Positions 15,900-24,954 of a DNA stretch of 64,000 nucleotides are shown here, one piece after another (within the stretch, counting starts at the first letter, position 1; every line of letters begins with the position of its first letter). The notes below the pieces were generated by a model. It did no database searches, was not told where the DNA came from, and worked only from the letters and a program-made list of their open reading frames with translations. This DNA comes from Edaphobacter dinghuensis (GTDB lineage Bacteria > Acidobacteriota > Terriglobia > Terriglobales > Acidobacteriaceae), in NCBI RefSeq assembly GCF_014640335.1, contig NZ_BMGT01000001.1, positions 310,001 through 374,000 on the forward strand. The letters are read 5' to 3'. Both the position numbers and the translations under genes were made by a program.

Positions 15900-16979
15900 A
15901 TGCTTGTGACTGCACTTAACCGTACCCATCGTAGGCCCGGGTTGTTGACCTTTGCTTTGCTGCTCCCAGTTGCGTTTGCCGCTGCGCCCTTGTATGCGCA
16001 GACAAAAGCGACGTCCCCCGCCGCCTCAGCAGCCACTGCTGGATCGCAGACCTCTCCCACCGCACAGCAACCGGCGGCGTCCAAGACCACGCCCCCGACT
16101 ACGACGACCCCGGGCCAGCCTTCATCGCAGGAAGAGCCGATTACAACCATTCAGGTACAGGTTAATGAAGTTAACCTGATCTTCACCGTGACCGATAAGA
16201 AAGGCCGTTTCATCACCGGGCTGCAGCGCCAGAACTTCGGCCTGCTCGACGATCAGCGTCCACCGGAAGCGGTTCTCGGCTTTACGCAGCAGACCAACCT
16301 GCCGCTTCGTGTCGGCATCATGCTGGACACCAGCAGTTCGATCCGTCAGCGCTTCCAGTTCGAGCAGGACTCCGCGATCGAGTTCCTGCTCCAGATACTG
16401 CACCTCAATGACAGAGCGTTCGTCGAAGGATTCGACATCTCGACCGACGTAGCGCAGGGCTTCACCAACAACGTCGATCTGCTGAACCAGGGAATTCGCA
16501 AGCTGCGGCCGGGCGGCGGTACTGCTCTTTATGACGCACTGTACAAGACCTGCCGCGACCAGATGCTGGATCTGCCGGAACCGGGTTCGGTGCGGCGCGC
16601 CTTGATTCTTGTCTCCGACGGCGACGATAACTACAGCCGGGCGCAGGAGAGCGATGCAATCAAGATGTGCCAGCGCGCCAACACCATCGTGTATGCCATC
16701 AGCACCAACGTCAGCCCCAGCCGCGACAAGGGCGACGACGTGTTGAAGGCCATCTCGGAGGCGACCGGCGGGCAGGCCTTCTATCCCACCAAGATCGAAG
16801 ACGTTGCTCTCGGCTTCCGCAATATCGAGCAGGAGCTGCGCAGCCAGTACTCGCTGGTCTATCGTCCGGCAGACTTCAGGCAGGATGGCTCCTTCCGCAC
16901 CATTTACCTGCAGGCGTTGGACCCGCGATATCACGTTCGCGCGCAGAAGGGCTACTTCGCGCCGAAGCCGCCACAATAA
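15900..16979 (+). CDS. Secreted VWFA-domain protein, acidobacterial type
   Basis: 359 residues. A signal peptide (1-34) is followed by a Ser/Thr/Pro/Ala/Gln-rich linker (35-80). Next comes a beta segment typical of this family (V-N-L-I-F-T-V-T-D-K-K-G-R-F-I-T-G-L), then a von Willebrand A domain from about 135. The metal-ion-dependent adhesion site is intact as M-L-D-T-S-S-S-I, with G-G-T-A-L-Y-D-A and V-S-D-G-D-D. This architecture is characteristic of, and expanded in, Acidobacteria. Ligand unknown. It starts five bases after rluD. Confidence 0.9.
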   Translation: MLVTALNRTHRRPGLLTFALLLPVAFAAAPLYAQTKATSPAASAATAGSQTSPTAQQPAASKTTPPTTTTPGQPSSQEEPITTIQVQVNEVNLIFTVTDKKGRFITGLQRQNFGLLDDQRPPEAVLGFTQQTNLPLRVGIMLDTSSSIRQRFQFEQDSAIEFLLQILHLNDRAFVEGFDISTDVAQGFTNNVDLLNQGIRKLRPGGGTALYDALYKTCRDQMLDLPEPGSVRRALILVSDGDDNYSRAQESDAIKMCQRANTIVYAISTNVSPSRDKGDDVLKAISEATGGQAFYPTKIEDVALGFRNIEQELRSQYSLVYRPADFRQDGSFRTIYLQALDPRYHVRAQKGYFAPKPPQ

Positions 16980-17004
16980 CTTAGAAGCTGGAGAAACACG
17001 AGCT

Positions 17005-17682
17005 ATGGCTAAAGACGCAGAAGAGTTGTGGAAACAGGTCGATCAGTACATCACTGATCGTTTGATTCCTGCCGATCCGATTCTCGAAGAAGCGCAGGCG
17101 GCCAATGCAGCTGCTGGATTGCCGACCATCGATGTCGCACCGAACCAGGGAAAGCTGTTGCATCTGCTGGCGCGAATTGCGGGGGCAAAGAAGATTCTCG
17201 AGATCGGAACACTGGGCGGCTACAGCACCACATGGTTGGCAAGGGCGCTGCCTGAAGATGGCCGCCTGGTGACGCTCGAATTCGATGCAAAGCATGCCGA
17301 GGTGGCTCGCAAGAACATTGCTCGTGCAGGGCTGGATAAAGTGGTTACGGTGCAGCTGGGAGCTGCGCTCGATACGCTGCCGGTTCTCGTCAAAGAAGGT
17401 GCGGGGCCGTTCGACCTTATATTCATCGATGCGGATAAAAAGAATCTCGCAAATTATCTGGCATGGTCCTTGAAGCTCTCCCGCAAAGGGACGCTCATCC
17501 TCGTTGACAATGTTATCCGCGACGGTGAGGTCATCGACGCATCCAGCGAAGATCCGAATGTGCAAGGCGCACGACAGCTCTTCGACGCGCTGAAGCGGGA
17601 GCCGCGGCTGCAGGCTACAGCGCTGCAAACTATTGGTAGCAAAGGCCATGACGGCTTTGCTATGGCGGTCGTCGTCGAGTAG
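17005..17682 (+). CDS. SAM-dependent O-methyltransferase (class I, COMT/CCoAOMT-like)
   Basis: 225 residues from ATG 17005, with GGAG upstream; the longer frame intrudes into the VWFA gene and is rejected. Motif I is I-L-E-I-G-T-L-G-G-Y-S-T, followed by L-V-T-L-E-F-D and, in the metal site region, F-I-D-A-D-K and L-V-D-N-V. These mark the Mg-dependent catechol or caffeoyl-CoA O-methyltransferase family. The natural acceptor is unknown. Confidence 0.92.
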   Translation: MAKDAEELWKQVDQYITDRLIPADPILEEAQAANAAAGLPTIDVAPNQGKLLHLLARIAGAKKILEIGTLGGYSTTWLARALPEDGRLVTLEFDAKHAEVARKNIARAGLDKVVTVQLGAALDTLPVLVKEGAGPFDLIFIDADKKNLANYLAWSLKLSRKGTLILVDNVIRDGEVIDASSEDPNVQGARQLFDALKREPRLQATALQTIGSKGHDGFAMAVVVE

Positions 17683-17782
17683 AAACAGACGGTCTCCCCC
17701 AGTTCTGCCTGCTGCGAAATTATGCGGCCAAACAGGAAACTCTCGGGTTGCATCGGTGTCTAACTACGCAGGGAGAACTCCC

Positions 17783-18370
17783 ATGAATATGCGTTTGCGC
17801 CTTGCACTGCCCACCTTCGCTTTGCTCGCCGTTACGGCTTGTGCGTCACTGCTTGCATCCGCGCAGCAGCCTGCGGGAATCCAGAATGCATGGACGGAGC
17901 TGGCAAATCAGCCTGCGAGCCACACTGCTTTTAGCTTCGACCGCACCATGATGCAGGTTGCGCAGGCGTTGTTACAGTCCGGCGGAATGGCCCCGGAACG
18001 CGCTGCCGCAGCACTGACCGGCATTGCTGTGGACAATTATCACTACTCGGAACCTGCTTTCTATACGCCCGAGGTGATGAGCAGCATCATCGCCAGCTAT
18101 CATGCAGCGGGCTGGAAGCATCTGGTCAATGCCAACCAGTCACCGGCGTCTTCGGCGCAGCCTCGCGGTCCTATCACCGATCTCTGGCTGCATAACTCCG
18201 GCCCGAATATCAGTGGCGTTGTCGTGCTCACACGCTCTCCACGCGATATGAGCGTTATCCAGATCACCTGTGATCTGCGCCCGCTCGACCTCGTCCACCT
18301 CAGCGGCCACTTCGGTATCCCGAAGGTCGATCCCAATGCCGTGATGGAGCCAGCTCCTGACGGAAGATAG
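17783..18370 (+). CDS. Exported protein of unknown function
   Basis: 195 residues from ATG 17783, with GGGAGA upstream. Residues 1-28 are a signal peptide whose L-A-V-T-A-C-A-S could also serve as a degenerate lipobox, so it may be lipid-anchored. The mature chain has a helical stretch with H-x-x-F-x-F-D-R-T-M-M, then a C-terminal beta region with W-L-H-N-S-G-P-N-I-S-G-V-V. No family is recognised. It converges with the adenosine deaminase gene, with only three bases between the stops. Confidence 0.75.
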   Translation: MNMRLRLALPTFALLAVTACASLLASAQQPAGIQNAWTELANQPASHTAFSFDRTMMQVAQALLQSGGMAPERAAAALTGIAVDNYHYSEPAFYTPEVMSSIIASYHAAGWKHLVNANQSPASSAQPRGPITDLWLHNSGPNISGVVVLTRSPRDMSVIQITCDLRPLDLVHLSGHFGIPKVDPNAVMEPAPDGR

Positions 18371-18373
18371 CTT

Positions 18374-19414
18374 CTACCAGCCGTATTGCTCAACTTGCCG
18401 CAGTAGCTCCAGCTTTCGCTCCGGAGGCAGAAAGCTCGCCTCCACGGAATTCGCTGCAAACTCGCGCATCTGCTCCAGCGAGAAGCCGTAACGCTCCTGT
18501 GCCAGAACATACTCCTCGAGCAGATTGCTGCCGAACATCGGCGGATCGTCGGAGTTGAGCGTTACCATCAGGCCGGAGTCGAAGTATTGCCGCAAGGGAT
18601 GCTCATCGAAGCTCGAGCAACAGCCCGTTCGGATATTGCTGGTCACGTTAATCTCAAGCGGAATTTGCTTCTCGGCCAGGATCTCGATTAATTCAGGATC
18701 GTGTTGTGCCGATAGAGCGTGACCCACACGTTCGGCGCCGATGTTGATCGCCGACCAGATGCTCTCGGGGCCCACCGATTCTCCTGCATGCGCGGTGAGG
18801 CGCAGGCCAGCCTGTTTTGCCTCTGCATATAGCTCGCGGAAGAGGTCAGCACCACCGCGTGCCTCATCGCCGCCGATACCGATGCCGATGATGCTGGGAT
18901 ACTTCGGCTGCAGCTCCGCTGCTTTGCGAAATACCTTTGCTGCCTCGTCCGCCCCGAAGTGACGAACAGCGTCAATGATCCAGAGAACCGTGGTGCCGAA
19001 ATCCTGCTCGCCGCGAATACGCGCGCGCTCGATGGCCTCGACATAAGGCTCAACTTCGGTCTTCTTCCAGTAGAAGATGATGCCGAAGGAGATGTAGACC
19101 TCAGCGTGAACGACGCCCTGAGCAGCCAGCTCACGAACCATGTTGTAGGTGATCAGCTCGTAGTCCTCTGGCCCGCGCAGACGCTCGGTGACAGCCTTGA
19201 AGGACATGAGGAAGCCGAGGAAGTTCTCGTACCTGTAAAGCTCGCGAGCGGATTCGAGGGTGAGAGGCTCGGCGTCGTGGCGTCGGCTCAGCTCGACCAG
19301 GGTCTCCGGCAGGATAGTGCCTTCAAGGTGCAGGTGCAGCTCCGCCTTGGGGAGTTTGCGCAGCCAGTCGACGACGTCGATCTCTGCGTCTCGCTTTGTA
19401 GTTCGTTTCGCCAT
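18374..19414 (-). CDS. Adenosine deaminase family hydrolase
   Basis: 346 residues from ATG 19414; an upstream in-frame start at 19465 adds an uncharacteristic tail. All zinc-site motifs are present: A-E-L-H-L-H-L-E-G near residue 25, T-A-H-A-G-E, and N-S-D-D-P-P-M-F near the end, plus N-V-T-S-N. The reaction is hydrolytic deamination of adenosine or a relative. The family also includes adenine deaminase and aminodeoxyfutalosine deaminase of the menaquinone pathway, and motifs alone do not separate them. It follows a permease gene on the same strand (57 bases), which would fit nucleoside or amino-acid salvage. Confidence 0.88.
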   Translation of the reverse strand: MAKRTTKRDAEIDVVDWLRKLPKAELHLHLEGTILPETLVELSRRHDAEPLTLESARELYRYENFLGFLMSFKAVTERLRGPEDYELITYNMVRELAAQGVVHAEVYISFGIIFYWKKTEVEPYVEAIERARIRGEQDFGTTVLWIIDAVRHFGADEAAKVFRKAAELQPKYPSIIGIGIGGDEARGGADLFRELYAEAKQAGLRLTAHAGESVGPESIWSAINIGAERVGHALSAQHDPELIEILAEKQIPLEINVTSNIRTGCCSSFDEHPLRQYFDSGLMVTLNSDDPPMFGSNLLEEYVLAQERYGFSLEQMREFAANSVEASFLPPERKLELLRQVEQYGW

Positions 19415-19471
19415 TCTTACCAGTTTAGGTCCTGCCGCTTGTAGTTCTGTTTGCAGGAGAGGCAAAGGTGC

Positions 19472-21022
19472 TCAACTCTTATAAAACTCGCTGCGCTTGC
19501 GGCTGTAGAAGAGGTAGACCACCAGGCCGATAATCAGCCAGACAAAGAAACGAATCCATGTCTTGGCTGGCAGCCCCGCCATCAGCAAGATGCAGAAAAA
19601 CACCGATAGCACTGGAATGATCGGTCCAAAGGGGACGCGAAATCCGCGGGGGCGCTCCGGCTGCTTGACGCGCAACACGATCACACCGATCGAGACGAGC
19701 ACAAAAGCGAACAGTGTCCCGATGTTCGACATCTCGGCGAAGGTGCCCACATCGAAGAGGCCAGCCGGAATGGCCACGAGAATTCCCGCGACCCAGGTAG
19801 CAAAGGCAGGTGTCCGGAACCTGGGATGGACACGGCTGAAGACATCGGGCAGCAGCCGGTCGCGCGACATCGCAAACCAGACGCGCGCCTGTCCCAATTG
19901 GAAGACCAGGATGGACGAGATCATGCCAACCAACGCGCCGATCAATACTCCAAGCCTGACCCAATGCAGCCTGTGACCGCCGGGCGCGGTCATGGCGACC
20001 TTCTTAAGCGCATTGACGACGGGAGCGCCGTCACCAGCCACGGACTGCCAGGGGACCAACCCCGTCAGCACAGCAGCCACACCGATGTAGAGGATGGTGC
20101 AGATCACCAGCGTTGCGATGATTCCTATGGGGACATCGCGGCGGGGATTTTTACACTCCTCGCTCGCCGTAGAGATAGAGTCGAAGCCGATGTAGGTGAA
20201 GAAGATGATGGAGCCGCCCGCGAGAATGCCGCTCCAGCCGTTGGGCGAAAATGGTGTGTAGTTTGCCGGATGAATGAAGCTGAGGCCGAAGAAGACGAAC
20301 AGCAGGATGGCCGCGATCTTCACCAGTACCATGATGTTGTTTGTACGCGCCGATTCGCGGATGCCGCGCACCAGCACCACTGTCAGCAGCAGCACGATCA
20401 GAAATGCGGGGATGTTGAAGCCTGCATGCCATCCGGGGGTGTAGATGTCGTGCCCCTGAAGGTCCTGCAACCCCAGCGGCAGATACGCGGGTGAGAGCCA
20501 CTTTGGCGAGATATGCAGTCCCATCCAATCGAGCAACGCCACCACATGCGCCGCGAAGCCAACGCTGACACTCATGTTGCTGAAGGCGTATTCGAGGATG
20601 AGATCCCAACCAATGATCCACGCCACCAACTCGCCGAGCGTAGCGTAGGTGTAGGTGTAGGCCGACCCCGCAATGGGGATCATCGATGCCAGTTCTGCAT
20701 AACAAAGCCCGGTCAGCGCACAGACGATTGCCACCAGCACCAGCGAGATTGCCAGCGCCGGTCCAGCGCCGGGGCGTCCAGCGATGGCCCCATGATGCAG
20801 GATCAGATCGATGACAGGCGAATCAGCCCACGATGCAAGCGCAGCGGGGTTTCCGCCAATCGCAACGCCGATGACCGTAAAGATGCCCGACCCGATCACC
20901 GCGCCGATGCCAAGCGCAGTCAAAGAGACCGGACCAAGCGTCTTCTTCAACGCGTGCTCTGGCCTCTCCGATTCAGAGATCAGCTTGTCGATCGATTTGG
21001 TACGAAATATCTGTCTGGCCAG
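19472..21022 (-). CDS. APC-family cationic amino acid permease, apparent CTG start
   Basis: 516 residues with about 13 transmembrane helices and the APC opening L-T-A-L-G-I-G-A-V-I-G-S-G-I-F. The first ATG/GTG/TTG is a TTG at 20950, inside the conserved E-H-x-L-K-K-T-L-G-P. Upstream the frame encodes the family N-terminus A-R-Q-I-F-R-T-K-S-I-D-K-L-I back to CTG at 21022. A GAGGAG (21031-21036) lies eight bases before that CTG, and a stop codon follows shortly upstream. So CTG appears to be the start, unless an ATG was changed here. Likely an arginine/lysine-type or general amino-acid transporter. Confidence 0.88.
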   Translation of the reverse strand: MARQIFRTKSIDKLISESERPEHALKKTLGPVSLTALGIGAVIGSGIFTVIGVAIGGNPAALASWADSPVIDLILHHGAIAGRPGAGPALAISLVLVAIVCALTGLCYAELASMIPIAGSAYTYTYATLGELVAWIIGWDLILEYAFSNMSVSVGFAAHVVALLDWMGLHISPKWLSPAYLPLGLQDLQGHDIYTPGWHAGFNIPAFLIVLLLTVVLVRGIRESARTNNIMVLVKIAAILLFVFFGLSFIHPANYTPFSPNGWSGILAGGSIIFFTYIGFDSISTASEECKNPRRDVPIGIIATLVICTILYIGVAAVLTGLVPWQSVAGDGAPVVNALKKVAMTAPGGHRLHWVRLGVLIGALVGMISSILVFQLGQARVWFAMSRDRLLPDVFSRVHPRFRTPAFATWVAGILVAIPAGLFDVGTFAEMSNIGTLFAFVLVSIGVIVLRVKQPERPRGFRVPFGPIIPVLSVFFCILLMAGLPAKTWIRFFVWLIIGLVVYLFYSRKRSEFYKS

Positions 21023-21145
21023 CGGGATTGCTCCTCAAACAGAATTGATCTGGAGCAGCTCGATACTTATCCAATGGAACTTGCTCTAAACGGAACCCCG
21101 GGCCGCATGGGCCACGTTATCGGTTCCGCTTAGAGCTTCGTGCCG

Positions 21146-21301
21146 TTACCGCTTGCTCTGACCGCGTGAAGCCTTCTTGACCTTGGCCTTGTTCTCGCCG
21201 CGAGCGCCGGTGCGCTTGCCCTTGGGGGCGGCCTTCTTACGTGCTGCGCGCTTTACCTTCTTGCGCTCTTCGGTATCGGTAATGTTCTTGGTATTTGCCA
21301 T
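21146..21301 (-). CDS. 51-residue Lys/Arg-rich basic protein
   Basis: The frame runs from ATG 21301 to TAA at 21146-21148. It begins M-A-N-T-K-N-I-T-D-T-E-E-R and then becomes strongly basic: repeated K-K, R-K-K, G-K-R and a C-terminal R-G-Q-S-K-R. About 40% of residues are Lys or Arg. It has no signal peptide. It sits 41 bases after the pcrA stop and upstream of the permease, all on the minus strand. The charge suggests nucleic-acid or ribosome binding; no family is assigned. Confidence 0.7.
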   Translation of the reverse strand: MANTKNITDTEERKKVKRAARKKAAPKGKRTGARGENKAKVKKASRGQSKR

Positions 21302-21342
21302 GTTTCGGTGCCAATCTTTCTATAAATGCGATTTTCAGAACT

Positions 21343-24132
21343 TTAGAGGCGCTCCAACTGGGCGAACTTCTCCACCAGCTTCTTCACGCCATGCTGTTGA
21401 AATTGTACTGTAATCTTCGCGTCATCCCCATCACCTTCGCGGCGAAAGACGGTTCCTTCGCCATACTTCGGGTGCCGGACGCGGGTTCCCTGCTTCAGAC
21501 CGGTCTTTCCGGCAGCCTCGGCAACCTCCAGCTTTGGCCGTGCGATCTTCTGCCCGCGAGCTGCAAAAAAGCTGGCAATGTTATCGATCGACTGCCCCGG
21601 AGCGGCAGTTCTGCTGAACTTCGAGCGACCGGCATTCGTCGCGCCACTGCCCGATCCCGCTCGTGAGGCGCTCTGGTCTTCGTCTTCGTAGCTGTAATGG
21701 CGTTCACCGAAATCCGCGCCACCGCCACCAAACCGATTCGCCCTGGGGTAGGGCGTCGCATAGACATTTCCGTAATCCGAACCTGAGAACTGCGGACGAG
21801 CCGGAGGGCTGCCGAGGTCTTCGACCAGCCGCGACGGAACCTCTTCGAGAAAGCGCGAGGCAATGCTCGCCTCCGGCATATCGCTGCCATAACGGCGACG
21901 ATAACGGGCACGCGTCATCACCAGCGTATCCATCGCGCGGGTCATGCCCACATAGCAGAGGCGGCGCTCTTCTTCCAGGCCGGTTGGGTCGGTAAAGGTG
22001 CGCGAGTGCGGAAAGAGGCCCTCCTCCATGCCCGCCAGAAAGACCAGCGGAAACTCCAATCCCTTGGCAGCATGTAGCGTCATCAGCGTCACGCGAGCGT
22101 CGGCAGAATATGAGTCAGCGTCGCTTACCAACGCTGCATGATCGAGAAACTCATGCAGTGTCTCTCCGCGCTCCTGCGCGTCCTGCGCAGCGTTGGCAAG
22201 TTCCTTCAGGTTCTCAATTCGCGAAAAGGACTCTGGCGTCGCTTCATCTTCAAGCGCACGGATGTAGCCACTGCGATCATTCAGAAATTTGATCAACTCA
22301 GGCAAGGTAGCTGCATCGCCGGGCTTGCGAAACGCAGGCTTCTCCTCTGTCGCTTCAGGTATAGCAACTTCGCTCTTTGCCGCTGCGGCAGCTTTGCCGC
22401 GCGACCCAGCAGCCGACTTCTTCAACACCACTGGCGCAAAAGGGTTGAACGAAACTGCATCAATCTCGTGAGCGGCATCGGAATCGACAGCGTTCTCCGG
22501 CGCAATGGTAGAAATCTCCTCGCTGGGGCCGAAATCGAATCCGAAGTTAAAGCTGGTATCGAACGAGGTGTCAGCCTCCTCGTCAACCGCGGGAGCAGCC
22601 TCCAGCTCTTCAACATCGAACGAGGCGTCTTCGTCGGCTGATTGCTGTTCTTCCACGTCCGCAGCCAGCTTCTCGGCAAATCCCGGGCCGAGCATCGCTC
22701 GCGCATCTTCGATGAGACGCCGAAAGCCACCCAGCGCAATCAACGCTCGCTGCGGCAGCAGCTTGTCCTCAATGGCGACGCCGATTGCGTCCCATGTACT
22801 CATGCCTGAAGAGAGCGCCATGCGCTCCAGCGTCTCCATCGTCGTCTTGCCGATGCCCCGTGGCGGCGAATTGACCACACGGCTCAGCGCGATAGAGTCG
22901 TGCACATTCTGCACCAGCTTCATATAGCTGATGATGTCTTTCACTTCGGCACGGTCGTAAAAGCTGAAGCCTCCAACCATGTGGTACTGAATCTGATATC
23001 GCCGCAGCGCCTCTTCCACCAATCGCGATTGCGAGTTCGTGCGGTAGAGCACAGCGCATCGCGGCGCATCTTCCTGACCGCCAGCCTCGCGAAGATATTT
23101 CTGAATACGGTCCGCGATGAACAGCGCTTCATTCTCACCATCGGGAGCCTCGTAGTAACCAATCAACGAGCCGCCCTCGCGCGAGGTCCAGAGATTTTTG
23201 CCCTTACGCTGCGTGTTCTGCGCAACGACCGCCGACGCTCCTTCGAGAATCACCTGCGTCGAGCGATAGTTCTGCTCCAACCGGATGGTCTGGACTTTGG
23301 GGAAATCTTTTTCGAACTCCAGAATGTTACGAATGTCTGCGCCGCGCCAGCTATAGATAGACTGGTCCTCATCACCAACGACGCAGACATTTCCTTCCGG
23401 CCCAGCTAGCAACTTCATCAGTTCGTACTGCGGACGGTTCGTGTCCTGGTACTCATCGATCATCAAATAGCGATAGCGGCGGTTGTACCTCTCTCTTACC
23501 TCGCTCGAAGATTTCAGCAGGCGCACCGTCTCTAGCAGCAGGTCATCGAAGTCCAGTGCATTGGCCTTGAACAACTCCTTGCGATAGATCTCGAAGACGT
23601 GCGCAATCTTCTCTTCCATCGGGTTTGCGCTCGCCAGAAAATACTCCTGCGGGTCGATCATGTGGTTCTTCGCCCAAGAGATGCGCCCCAGCGCCACACG
23701 CGGCTTAAGCGCCTTGTCATCGATAGCTAACCGTTTTAACGCTTGTTTAACAACTGCCTGCTGGTCGGTCTCGTCGTAGATGGCGAAGGTCTTCGTCAGT
23801 CCGACGCCGTTGACGCGCATGGCCTCGATGTCGCGACGAAGCACACGGACACAGAACGAGTGAAACGTCGCCAGCATCGGCTTGGCGAGCGAAGTGTGCC
23901 CGAGAATCTTGTCGACACGCTCGGCCATCTCCTTTGCGGCTTTATTCGTAAAAGTTACGGCGAGGATCGAGTCCGCCGAAACTCCTCTCTCCTTAATGAG
24001 ATAGGCGATGCGATGTGTAATCACGCGGGTCTTGCCGCTGCCCGCTCCTGCCAGCAGCAACACCGGGCCGTCGACGGCTTCGACGCCCTCCCGTTGCTGC
24101 GGGTTCATATTTGCAACCAACTCCGATGGCAT
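21343..24132 (-). CDS. pcrA: UvrD/PcrA-type ATP-dependent DNA helicase with acidic insertion
   Basis: 929 residues from ATG 24132 (alternative 24171). It is a superfamily 1A 3'-5' helicase: Walker A A-G-A-G-S-G-K-T, motif II D-E-Y-Q-D-T-N, V-G-D-E-D-Q-S-I-Y-S-W-R-G-A, and motif V/VI T-L-H-A-A-K-G-L-E-F and R-A-M-D. The C-terminus carries the PcrA Tudor-like fold (V-R-H-P-K-Y-G-E-G-T-V), which binds RNA polymerase in known PcrA. About 200 residues longer than usual, mainly from an acidic then Ala/Lys low-complexity insertion at roughly residues 495-600. First gene of a minus-strand run. Confidence 0.95.
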   Translation of the reverse strand: MPSELVANMNPQQREGVEAVDGPVLLLAGAGSGKTRVITHRIAYLIKERGVSADSILAVTFTNKAAKEMAERVDKILGHTSLAKPMLATFHSFCVRVLRRDIEAMRVNGVGLTKTFAIYDETDQQAVVKQALKRLAIDDKALKPRVALGRISWAKNHMIDPQEYFLASANPMEEKIAHVFEIYRKELFKANALDFDDLLLETVRLLKSSSEVRERYNRRYRYLMIDEYQDTNRPQYELMKLLAGPEGNVCVVGDEDQSIYSWRGADIRNILEFEKDFPKVQTIRLEQNYRSTQVILEGASAVVAQNTQRKGKNLWTSREGGSLIGYYEAPDGENEALFIADRIQKYLREAGGQEDAPRCAVLYRTNSQSRLVEEALRRYQIQYHMVGGFSFYDRAEVKDIISYMKLVQNVHDSIALSRVVNSPPRGIGKTTMETLERMALSSGMSTWDAIGVAIEDKLLPQRALIALGGFRRLIEDARAMLGPGFAEKLAADVEEQQSADEDASFDVEELEAAPAVDEEADTSFDTSFNFGFDFGPSEEISTIAPENAVDSDAAHEIDAVSFNPFAPVVLKKSAAGSRGKAAAAAKSEVAIPEATEEKPAFRKPGDAATLPELIKFLNDRSGYIRALEDEATPESFSRIENLKELANAAQDAQERGETLHEFLDHAALVSDADSYSADARVTLMTLHAAKGLEFPLVFLAGMEEGLFPHSRTFTDPTGLEEERRLCYVGMTRAMDTLVMTRARYRRRYGSDMPEASIASRFLEEVPSRLVEDLGSPPARPQFSGSDYGNVYATPYPRANRFGGGGADFGERHYSYEDEDQSASRAGSGSGATNAGRSKFSRTAAPGQSIDNIASFFAARGQKIARPKLEVAEAAGKTGLKQGTRVRHPKYGEGTVFRREGDGDDAKITVQFQQHGVKKLVEKFAQLERL

Positions 24133-24177
24133 TTCTAAAAAGACTCCAACTTCGATTTTACGTGCATGCATCGCGAC

Positions 24178-24223
24178 ATTGACGACATGTGATGTGGATC
24201 ATTGACGACACATGATGTGGATC
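24178..24223. repeat. Tandem 23-bp direct repeat upstream of pcrA and an exported-protein gene
   Basis: 24178-24200 and 24201-24223 are consecutive copies differing at three positions, both containing ATTGACGACA...GATGTGGATC. They lie in the divergent promoter region, about 45 bases from the pcrA start. Operator or duplication; no known consensus recognised. Confidence 0.6.
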
Positions 24224-24396
24224 TATTTATCGGAATAATTCCAGCAAACTCCGATTCATCTTTATGATGCATCGCACAATTTTTTTTCATCGAACTCGGA
24301 ACAACCCACATCCAAACTGCGTAACCAACACAACGACGAGTTTCCTGATTCCATGGCAGCGAGATCCCGTCGTAATCGAGCATTAGGGGGAAACTC

Positions 24397-24741
24397 ATGT
24401 TCCGTCAGAAAGCACTCGTCCTCGTTCTCACTGCCGCCTGCTCGTCCACGATGCTCTACGCTGCGCCGTTCGGCAGCATCTTCCACAAAGATAAGAGCAC
24501 CGCGACGGCAAGCAATAGCGCAGCGGATGTCACGGTCGATTTCAACAACACCGCGGAATATCCACGCCAGATCAAAGTGGGCTCGAAGGTCAAAACCCTC
24601 GCTTCGCACAAGGTCACGCATCTCGCCATCCCGGCCGGAACGACTGTCACCGTCTACAGCAGCATGAAGACTCATAACCCCGGTGACGTTCTTGTGGTCG
24701 TGGACGCGAGCCACCCCAACCAGACTATCAACGTCGACTAA
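24397..24741 (+). CDS. Small exported beta-rich protein (paralogue 1)
   Basis: 114 residues with a signal peptide (1-22, ending L-Y-A-A). The mature part aligns along its length with the protein at 24955-25293. Both have a V-D/K-F start, a central K-V/I-V-T/K-T-L block, a P-A/L-A-A-G-T stretch, then H-P/N-x-G-D/T-x-L-V/E-V and a final T-I/V-x-L/V-x. No family or motif of enzymatic kind is seen; the beta-rich pattern suggests a small sandwich domain. Confidence 0.75.
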   Translation: MFRQKALVLVLTAACSSTMLYAAPFGSIFHKDKSTATASNSAADVTVDFNNTAEYPRQIKVGSKVKTLASHKVTHLAIPAGTTVTVYSSMKTHNPGDVLVVVDASHPNQTINVD

Positions 24742-24794
24742 GCTTCTGCTCACTCGGCCCCGCGTCTCCGAAACCCCAATCCTGATGGGCGTAG

Positions 24795-24828
24795 CTCGTA
24801 CTTTGCCTTAACTCGTACTTTGCCTTAA
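24795..24828. repeat. Perfect 17-bp tandem duplication
   Basis: CTCGTACTTTGCCTTAA occurs twice without a gap (24795-24811, 24812-24828) between the two small exported-protein genes, about 130 bases before the second. Confidence 0.9.
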
Positions 24829-24954
24829 AACGTCCGGCCTGCGAGAAGTTCTCCGCATGCTAACGCTAAACCGCGCTCCTCGCGCGTACGGGCGGCCTCG
24901 TCTCTCAAACATCGCCACACCAACGTATCCAGACGTATCAACAGGAGTGTCCTT

